The position numbers and the translations under genes were made by a program. Positions 40,096 to 44,975 of a DNA stretch of 44,975 nt are shown piece by piece; the stretch's first letter is position 1; the number at the start of each line of letters is the position of its first letter. The notes beneath the pieces are model-generated. The model was not told the DNA's origin. It was given only the letters and a program-made list of their open reading frames with translations, and searched no databases. Location of the stretch: assembly GCA_002841115.1 (NCBI GenBank), contig PHEC01000033.1:1-44975 (forward strand), written 5' to 3'. This DNA is from Alphaproteobacteria bacterium HGW-Alphaproteobacteria-6 (GTDB lineage: Bacteria > Pseudomonadota > Alphaproteobacteria > Rhodobacterales > Rhodobacteraceae).

Positions 40096-40431
40096 TCAGT
40101 CGTCGTCGCCGCCGTGGTCGTCGTCATGGTCGTCGTCACGATCGCCACCGTGGTCGTCGTCGTGGTCGTCGTCATCATCACGGTCGTCGTCATCATCACG
40201 GTCATCGTCATCGCCTTCGCGATCATCATCGCCGTCGTCGTCGTTCGAGTCGTCTTCCGACCCGGACTCGTCGTCGCTGCTGTCATCGCTCGACGAGGAA
40301 TCGTCGCAGCTTCCGCTTTCGCTGCCGCAAGAGGTCGCCTCGCCAAGGCCCTGGTCGTCCGAGGTGCCTTCCGCCGTCGCCATGCCGCCGGCCAGGGCGA
40401 ATGCTGCCGCGATGATGAAAATCCTGTTCAT
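40096..40431 (-). CDS. Small exported aspartate/histidine-rich acidic protein
   Basis: A 111-residue protein: signal peptide MNRIFIIAAAFALAGGMATA, two cysteines (CGSESGSC), a serine/aspartate stretch, then about 55 residues that are almost only Asp with periodic Arg and His (DDDHDDDHGG-like units). The ATG at 40431 has a good AAGGGAAAG ribosome site. The clean signal peptide, reading frame and operon position argue that it is real despite low complexity. It may bind divalent cations outside the membrane; the histidines suggest transition metals. No function can be assigned. Confidence 0.72.
   Translation of the reverse strand: MNRIFIIAAAFALAGGMATAEGTSDDQGLGEATSCGSESGSCDDSSSSDDSSDDESGSEDDSNDDDGDDDREGDDDDRDDDDDRDDDDDHDDDHGGDRDDDHDDDHGGDDD
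40097..40260. repeat. Triplet-rich tandem tract encoding the acidic tail
   Basis: Repeating gtcgtcgtc/atcatcacg units, including two adjacent copies of a tcgtcatcatcacgg-type unit. It is the DNA basis of the Asp/His/Arg tail and is prone to length variation in steps of three bases. Confidence 0.7.
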
Positions 40432-40774
40432 GGTTCTTTCCCTTTTACTCTCGTTTACATGCGGCCGCGTGATCGTGGTGATCGGCCAGGTTGATCGCCG
40501 TGCCGCCCGCCTTTCGGCGCTGCTGCTTCCGGCGAGGGCGCCGCAGTCCGCGGCCCCGAATCGACAAGGACACGAATCGTCCCCCGCTGGCCATGCACCC
40601 AGGGTTTAGGCGGCAAGGATCAAGGCCTTGGGCCCCGCATAAACCAGAGTTTATGCGAAAATCCAATGTTTGCAGAGATTTGCAAGTGGCGACATATCGC
40701 CCGGCCGTGCCCGCTTCCCCCGCCTGCCCGCTTCCCCCGCCTGCCCGCTTCGTAGCCGGCAGCGCGGTGGCCGC
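40432..40774. promoter_or_regulatory. 343-base intergenic region upstream of the acidic-protein genes
   Basis: No convincing gene lies here; the ORFs at 40445-40666 and 40491-41051 lack supporting features. It contains a perfect inverted repeat CGCATAAAC-caga-GTTTATGCG (40636-40657), an operator or small stem candidate for the minus-strand locus. It also has a 17-bp tandem repeat (GCCCGCTTCCCCCGCCT, 40709-40742, plus a partial third unit to 40750) just beyond the trpB stop. No intrinsic terminator for trpB is evident. Confidence 0.5.
40709..40750. repeat. 17-bp tandem repeat downstream of trpB
   Basis: Two exact units of GCCCGCTTCCCCCGCCT and the first eight bases of a third lie in the gap after the trpB stop codon. 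It is non-coding. Confidence 0.85.
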
Positions 40775-42007
40775 TCAGATCTTCATGTCGAAGCCGAGGT
40801 GCTTCGCCACCGTGAAGATGTCCTTGTCGCCACGCCCGCACATGTTCATCACGATGATATGGTCGGCCGGCAGGTCGGGGGCGATCTTCATCACATGGGC
40901 AAGCGCGTGGCTCGGCTCCAGCGCCGGGATGATCCCTTCGAGCGAGCAGCAAAGCTGGAACGCCTCCAGCGCCTCGGCGTCGGTGATCGCGACATATTCG
41001 GCGCGCCCGGTCTCGTGCAGCCAGGCATGTTCCGGACCGATGCCGGGATAGTCGAGGCCGGCCGAGATCGAGAAGCCTTCAAGGATCTGCCCGTCATCGT
41101 CCTGCAGCAGATAGGTGCGGTTGCCGTGCAGCACGCCGGGCCGCCCGCCGGTCAGCGAGGCACAGTGCTGCATCCGGTCATCGACGCCCTTGCCGCCGGC
41201 CTCGACCCCGATGATCCGCACCGAAGGATCGTCGAGGAAGGGAAAGAACAGGCCCATCGCGTTCGATCCGCCACCGATCGCGGCGATGATCGTGTCGGGC
41301 AGCCGGCCCTCGCCTTCCTGCTCGGCAAGCTGCCAGCGCACCTCGCGGCCGATGATCGACTGGAAATCGCGCACCATCGCCGGATAGGGATGCGGGCCCG
41401 CCACCGTGCCGATGCAGTAGAACGTATCGCGCACGTTGGTCACCCAGTCGCGCAGCGCATCGTTCATCGCGTCCTTGAGCGTGCCGCGCCCGGAGGTGAC
41501 CGGCACCACCTCGGCGCCGAGAAGCCGCATGCGAAAGACGTTCGGCGCCTGACGCTCGACATCATGGGCGCCCATGTAGACGATGCATTTCAGCCCGAAC
41601 TTGGCGCAGACCGTCGCGGTCGCCACGCCGTGCTGTCCGGCACCGGTCTCGGCGATGATCCTTGTCTTGCCCATCCGGCGGGCAAGGATGATCTGGCCCA
41701 GCACGTTGTTGATCTTGTGCGCGCCGGTGTGGTTCAGCTCGTCGCGCTTGAGGTAGATCTTCGCGCCGCCCAGATGCCCGGTCAGCCGTTCGGCGAAATA
41801 AAGCGGCGAGGGCCGGCCGACGTAATGCTTCCAGAGCCAGTCCATTTCCGACCAGAAGGCCGGATCGGTCTTGGCATGTTCATAGCGCGCCTGAAGATCG
41901 AGGATCAGCGGCATCAGCGTCTCCGACACGAAGCGGCCGCCGAATTTGCCGAAACGGCCGCGCTCGTCGGGGCCGTTCATGAAGCTGTTGAACAGATCGT
42001 CGGCCAT
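40775..42007 (-). CDS. trpB: Tryptophan synthase beta chain
   Basis: A 410-residue pyridoxal-phosphate enzyme making tryptophan from indole and serine. The cofactor lysine is Lys98 in [10 protein letters not shown], the catalytic glutamate is in AETGAGQHG and the phosphate loop is IGGGSNAMG. The N-terminus [17 protein letters not shown] is the family hallmark. ATG 42007 follows a GGGGGG-type ribosome site; the track start is 29 codons longer. It lies 16 bases after a GNAT gene that is coupled to trpF, so it belongs to the trpF operon. It would work with TrpA encoded elsewhere. Confidence 0.97.
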   Translation of the reverse strand: MADDLFNSFMNGPDERGRFGKFGGRFVSETLMPLILDLQARYEHAKTDPAFWSEMDWLWKHYVGRPSPLYFAERLTGHLGGAKIYLKRDELNHTGAHKINNVLGQIILARRMGKTRIIAETGAGQHGVATATVCAKFGLKCIVYMGAHDVERQAPNVFRMRLLGAEVVPVTSGRGTLKDAMNDALRDWVTNVRDTFYCIGTVAGPHPYPAMVRDFQSIIGREVRWQLAEQEGEGRLPDTIIAAIGGGSNAMGLFFPFLDDPSVRIIGVEAGGKGVDDRMQHCASLTGGRPGVLHGNRTYLLQDDDGQILEGFSISAGLDYPGIGPEHAWLHETGRAEYVAITDAEALEAFQLCCSLEGIIPALEPSHALAHVMKIAPDLPADHIIVMNMCGRGDKDIFTVAKHLGFDMKI

Positions 42008-42023
42008 CGCGGTTGCCCCCCTG

Positions 42024-42470
42024 TCAAGACAGATCGCGTTTATAGCCAATGTGCGATGGGGTAAAGCCAAGCCGCTCATAGAAACGCTGCGCATCGGCGC
42101 GGGTCCGGTTCGAGGTCAGCTGCATCAGCCGGCAGCCGGCGGCACGCGCCCGCGCCTCGGCATCGGCCATCAGCGCGGCGCCCGCACCCCGGCCGCGCAG
42201 GTCGGCCGCGACGCGGACCGATTCCACCTGCGCCCGGCGGGCGGCGCGCAGCGACAGGCCGGAAATGAGGGTGATCTGGTAGGTGGCGACGATGCGGCCA
42301 CCCTCCTCGCCGACGATCAGCCGGTTCGCCCCCTCGGACTGCATCGCATCGAAGGCGGCCAGATAGGGGGCAAGATCGGTGCCCTCGCGCGCCTTGCCAA
42401 GCGTGTCATCGGCCAGAAGCGCCACCACCGCCGGAACGTCGGCCCGGGTTGCCTCGCGAAAGCGGATCAT
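42024..42470 (-). CDS. GNAT family N-acetyltransferase
   Basis: A 148-residue acetyltransferase. The acetyl-CoA loop is [14 protein letters not shown] (about residues 87-100, the Q/RxxGxG/A motif). A C-terminal [20 protein letters not shown] segment is typical of the family. It overlaps the trpF stop by ATGA and ends 16 bases before trpB, so it is embedded in the tryptophan operon. The substrate is unknown; related proteins acetylate amino-acid-like amines. Confidence 0.9.
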   Translation of the reverse strand: MIRFREATRADVPAVVALLADDTLGKAREGTDLAPYLAAFDAMQSEGANRLIVGEEGGRIVATYQITLISGLSLRAARRAQVESVRVAADLRGRGAGAALMADAEARARAAGCRLMQLTSNRTRADAQRFYERLGFTPSHIGYKRDLS

Positions 42471-43114
42471 CCGGCGGCCCGCTGTGCGGCGGCGATGAAG
42501 GCACGGATCAGCCCTTCGTCCTTGACCCCCGGCGCGGATTCCACACCGGACGAGACATCGACCTGCCGCGCCCCGGTCAGCCGCACCGCCTCGGCGACGT
42601 TGCCGGGCGTCAGCCCGCCGGCCAGCATCCACGGACAGGGCCAGTATTTGCGCGCCACCAGGCGCCAGTCGAAGGCCAGGCCATTGCCGCCCGGCAGGGC
42701 TGCGTCCTTCGGCGGCTTGGCGTCGACCAGAAGCTGATCGGCGACCCGTCCGTAGCTCTGGATCGCGGCGAGGTCGGTGGCCTCGCCGACCCCCACCGCC
42801 TTCATCACCGGCAGGCCGTAGCGGGCGCGCACCGCGGCCACCCGCGCCGGGCTTTCGGCGCCGTGAAGCTGCAGCATGTCGATCGCCACGGCGGCGGTGA
42901 TCGCGTCAAGCTCGGCATCGGTCGCGTCAACCGTCAGCGCCACCTTCGCAACCCCGGGCGGGACCGCGGCGGCCAGCGCGGCGGCGGCGGGGATGGCCAG
43001 GTGGCGGGGTGATTTCGCGAAGAAGACAAAGCCCAGATAGGCAGCGCCGGCCTCGACCGCGGCGGCGACATGGGCGGGCTCCTTCAGCCCGCAGATCTTG
43101 ACCCGGATCGTCAT
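42467..43114 (-). CDS. trpF: Phosphoribosylanthranilate isomerase
   Basis: A 215-residue TIM-barrel enzyme of tryptophan synthesis. The N-terminal VKICGLKEP contains the catalytic cysteine; the general acid aspartate is in LTVDATDAE. Further blocks are [35 protein letters not shown] and [18 protein letters not shown] 43114 starts the first barrel strand properly; the track ORF is 59 codons too long. GGAAGGG lies upstream. Confidence 0.96.
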   Translation of the reverse strand: MTIRVKICGLKEPAHVAAAVEAGAAYLGFVFFAKSPRHLAIPAAAALAAAVPPGVAKVALTVDATDAELDAITAAVAIDMLQLHGAESPARVAAVRARYGLPVMKAVGVGEATDLAAIQSYGRVADQLLVDAKPPKDAALPGGNGLAFDWRLVARKYWPCPWMLAGGLTPGNVAEAVRLTGARQVDVSSGVESAPGVKDEGLIRAFIAAAQRAAG

Positions 43115-43226
43115 GCGCCGCGCCCTTCCCCGTGTCCGGCGAACCCGCGCCCGGCGACCCTGCACCGCGGCAGGCGACCGGCGCGCCCGGGAACCATGGC
43201 CGCCAGGCCGCGGCCGCCTCCGGCTG

Positions 43227-43589
43227 TCACCGTGTCGTTCCCCGGCCTTCCAGAAGCGCCAGCACCTCGTCCTCGGGCACCGCCTTTTCATCCTTCAGCC
43301 GCGCGACCTCACCGGCCAGTTTCCCGGCGGTGCGGCGGTGCTCGCTCGCTGCGGCGCGGTGCTTGGCCTCGCGGAACCATTCCCAGACGAAACCGACCCC
43401 CAGGCCGGCGATGATCCCGGCGAAGATGACGATGAAAAGCGGCGCCTCGACCGACCAGCCGGCGCCAAGGAAGGGATCGACCTCGGTCGGCAGCAGGCGC
43501 AGCGTCACCATGCCGCGATTGGCCGAGGCAATCACGACCAGCGCGATCCCGAGGGCGGCAAGAAAGGCAAGGCGCAGGGCACGCAGCAT
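43227..43589 (-). CDS. LapA domain protein (lipopolysaccharide assembly protein A type)
   Basis: A 120-residue membrane protein with two helices (about 4-23 and 49-69), the LapA/DUF1049 layout, then a charged helical region ([28 protein letters not shown]) likely forming a coiled coil. It lies nine bases downstream of ihfB. This gene order, ihfB then a LapA protein then trpF, is common in Rhodobacterales. The family is linked to envelope assembly. Confidence 0.88.
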   Translation of the reverse strand: MLRALRLAFLAALGIALVVIASANRGMVTLRLLPTEVDPFLGAGWSVEAPLFIVIFAGIIAGLGVGFVWEWFREAKHRAAASEHRRTAGKLAGEVARLKDEKAVPEDEVLALLEGRGTTR

Positions 43590-43598
43590 GGCGCCTGC

Positions 43599-43880
43599 TT
43601 ACCCGCCGTTCAGGCGGTCCCGCAAGAGCTTTCCGGTCTTGAAGAACGGCACATGCTTTTCCTCGACCGCAACCGCCTCGCCGGTGCGCGGATTGCGACC
43701 GATGCGGGCATCGCGGTTCTTGACCGAGAAGGCGCCGAAGCCGCGCAACTCGACCCGGTCGCCGCGCGCCATCGCCTCGATGATCTCCTCGAAGATCGTG
43801 TTCACGATCCGCTCGACATCGCGCTGGAAGAGATGCGGATTTTCCTCGGACAACTTCTGGATCAGTTCGGACCGGATCAT
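43599..43880 (-). CDS. ihfB: Integration host factor beta subunit
   Basis: A 93-residue DNA-bending protein of the HU/IHF family. It has [43 protein letters not shown] and the beta-arm proline region, all typical of IhfB. The pairing partner IhfA is encoded elsewhere. ATG 43880 has a strong AAGGGGGG site, and the track start is 40 codons too early. It follows rpsA as in many proteobacteria but with a terminator in between. Confidence 0.96.
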   Translation of the reverse strand: MIRSELIQKLSEENPHLFQRDVERIVNTIFEEIIEAMARGDRVELRGFGAFSVKNRDARIGRNPRTGEAVAVEEKHVPFFKTGKLLRDRLNGG

Positions 43881-43938
43881 TCGAAACCCCCCCTTGCGGC
43901 CAGTCCCGCGCGACAGCCGCCGTTTTTTATACGCAGCG

Positions 43939-43966
43939 ACTATAGGCGCAATCGCGCCGGCGACAA
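43939..43966 (-). promoter_or_regulatory. Candidate ihfB promoter
   Basis: On the minus strand TTGTCG (43966-43961) and TATAGT (43944-43939) are 16 bases apart, about 60 bases upstream of the ihfB ATG. A TATAAA further downstream is a second -10 candidate. The location after the rpsA terminator fits independent transcription. Nothing else is recognised in 43967-44123. Confidence 0.4.
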
Positions 43967-44123
43967 ACAGGAAAGCCATTGGAAAAGCGTGGTATTCCAC
44001 GTCACAGTTCGGTCATCTGAACGGGAAACCGGCCTCGGGAGGCCATGGCTGCCCCGCAATCGCGGCGCGGCGGTGCGCGCCGGCGCCCGCGGCAGTGCCC
44101 GCAACCCGCCTGATTCGGGCATG

Positions 44124-44154
44124 AAAAGGCCCCGCCCCCGGGGGGGGCGGAGCC
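44124..44154 (-). terminator. Intrinsic terminator of rpsA
   Basis: Read on the minus strand, GGCTCCGCCCC pairs with GGGGCGGGGCC across a short C/G loop and is followed directly by TTTT. It lies 25 bases after the rpsA stop codon. This is a textbook rho-independent terminator. Confidence 0.85.
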
Positions 44155-44179
44155 ATGATCGCTTCACCGGCCGGTCGAC

Positions 44180-44975
44180 TTACTTGTCGCCCGAGCCCTT
44201 CAACGCGGCACCAAGGATATCGCCCAGTGAGGCGCCCGAGTCCGACGAGCCGTATTGTTCGACGGCTTCCTTTTCCTCGGCGATCTCGCGCGCCTTGATC
44301 GACAGACCCAGACGGCGGGTCTTGCTGTCGACGTTGGTCACGCGCGCATCGACGTGGTCCCCGACCTGGAAACGCTCGGGGCGCTGGTCGGTGCGGTCAC
44401 GCGCAAGGTCGGAGCGGCGGATGAAGGACTTCATGCCGTTGTATTCGACCTCGATGCCACCCTCCTCGATCGCGGTGACGGTGGTGGTGATGACCGTGCC
44501 GCGCTTCACGCCATCGACCGCATCGGTGAAGGTGTCGGCACCAAGCGACTTGATCGACAGCGAGATACGCTCTTTCTCGGTGTCGACCTCGGTGACCGAA
44601 GCCTGCACGACATCGCCCTTGCGGTAGTTCTGGATCGCGTCCTCGCCGCGCTGGTCCCAGCTGAGATCGCTGAGGTGGACCATGCCGTCGATATCGCCCT
44701 CGAGACCGATGAACAGACCGAATTCGGTGATGTTCTTGACCTCGCCCTCGATGACGGTGCCGGCCGGATGGGTCTCGGCAAAGACCTCCCATGGGTTGCG
44801 CATGGTCTGCTTGAGACCAAGCGAGACGCGGCGCTTGGCGGTGTCGATCTCCAGCACCATCACGTCGACTTCCTGGCTGGTCGAGACGATCTTGCCGGGA
44901 TGGACGTTCTTCTTGGTCCAGGACATCTCCGAGACGTGGACAAGCCCCTCGACCCCGGCTTCCAGCTCGACGAAG
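44180..44975 (-). CDS. rpsA: 30S ribosomal protein S1, C-terminal part (5' end beyond the window)
   Basis: The frame is open to the window edge: codons upstream of the internal ATG at 44926 read FVELEAGVEGLVHVSEMSW, continuing an S1 RNA-binding domain. The visible part has about three S1 repeats, with GTVIEGEVKNITEFGLFIGLEGDIDGMVHLSDLSW as a clear one, and ends LGDILGAALKGSGDK. S1 helps mRNA bind the small ribosomal subunit. The ATG in the track is internal, not the true start. Confidence 0.96.
   Translation of the reverse strand, partial: FVELEAGVEGLVHVSEMSWTKKNVHPGKIVSTSQEVDVMVLEIDTAKRRVSLGLKQTMRNPWEVFAETHPAGTVIEGEVKNITEFGLFIGLEGDIDGMVHLSDLSWDQRGEDAIQNYRKGDVVQASVTEVDTEKERISLSIKSLGADTFTDAVDGVKRGTVITTTVTAIEEGGIEVEYNGMKSFIRRSDLARDRTDQRPERFQVGDHVDARVTNVDSKTRRLGLSIKAREIAEEKEAVEQYGSSDSGASLGDILGAALKGSGDK

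Noticed and set aside
40096-40260. CRISPR-like array in the repeated triplet tract
   Set aside because: Repeats are in-frame codons of an acidic protein with no spacers.
40445-40666. 73-residue minus-strand ORF upstream of the acidic protein
   Set aside because: No domain or ribosome site that convinces, and it spans the inverted repeat of a likely control region.

Overview
The window is a GC-rich chromosomal segment from an alphaproteobacterium, most likely of the Rhodobacterales (Rhodobacter/Paracoccus-like). The evidence is the conserved block rpsA - ihfB - lapA - trpF - trpB at the right end, many TRAP and ABC transporters, tight ATGA/TGATG gene overlaps, and short dispersed intergenic repeats of alphaproteobacterial type. 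No rRNA, tRNA, CRISPR array, phage gene or intact transposase was seen. Everything left of trpB looks like an accessory catabolic region made of several independent modules.

Layout. (1) 1-409: gene-free, carrying a 95-bp hairpin repeat and a MITE-like element. (2) 410-10801: a minus-strand operon, read from 9645 leftwards: sugar-type ABC transporter (binding protein, double ATPase, permease), an acetoin-dehydrogenase-like thiamine/lipoyl complex (E1 alpha, E1 beta, E2 with an alpha/beta-hydrolase domain), an FGGY sugar kinase and an SDR dehydrogenase, with a divergent SorC-type regulator. (3) 10864-16092: two divergent FCD-type GntR regulators and a TRAP transporter operon ending in an NAD-type shikimate/quinate dehydrogenase homologue. 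(4) 16351-18084: an IlvD/Edd sugar-acid dehydratase. (5) 18377-29799: an ectoine/5-hydroxyectoine uptake and breakdown cluster. The minus arm is eutB, eutC, doeA (eutD), a second M24 protein, an Lrp-like regulator lacking most of its DNA-binding domain, and doeD. The plus arm is ehuB, ehuC, ehuD, ehuA, a GntR regulator and doeB (eutE). (6) 29888-30793: a DapA/NAL-family lyase. (7) 30899-38877: an aerobic form I carbon monoxide dehydrogenase cluster, coxC-M-S-L-D-E-F, with the AYRCSFR active-site loop. (8) 38995-40431: a membrane-anchored LuxR-type regulator with two exported proteins ending in aspartate-rich tails. (9) 40775-44975: trpB, a GNAT acetyltransferase, trpF, lapA, ihfB and the 3' part of rpsA.

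How the parts work together. The ectoine arm imports ectoines through the Ehu ABC system. It would then remove the hydroxyl of hydroxyectoine (EutB/EutC), open the ring (DoeA), deacetylate the product (DoeB) and transaminate diaminobutyrate to aspartate semialdehyde (DoeD). The cox module would supply energy from CO. The first operon is the least explained: a ketose-type pathway that appears to finish with an acetoin-style TPP/lipoate carbon-carbon cleavage. The most system-like unknowns are that operon and the three-gene acidic-protein locus at 38995-40431. All functional statements rest on motif recognition and gene context; no database search was run.
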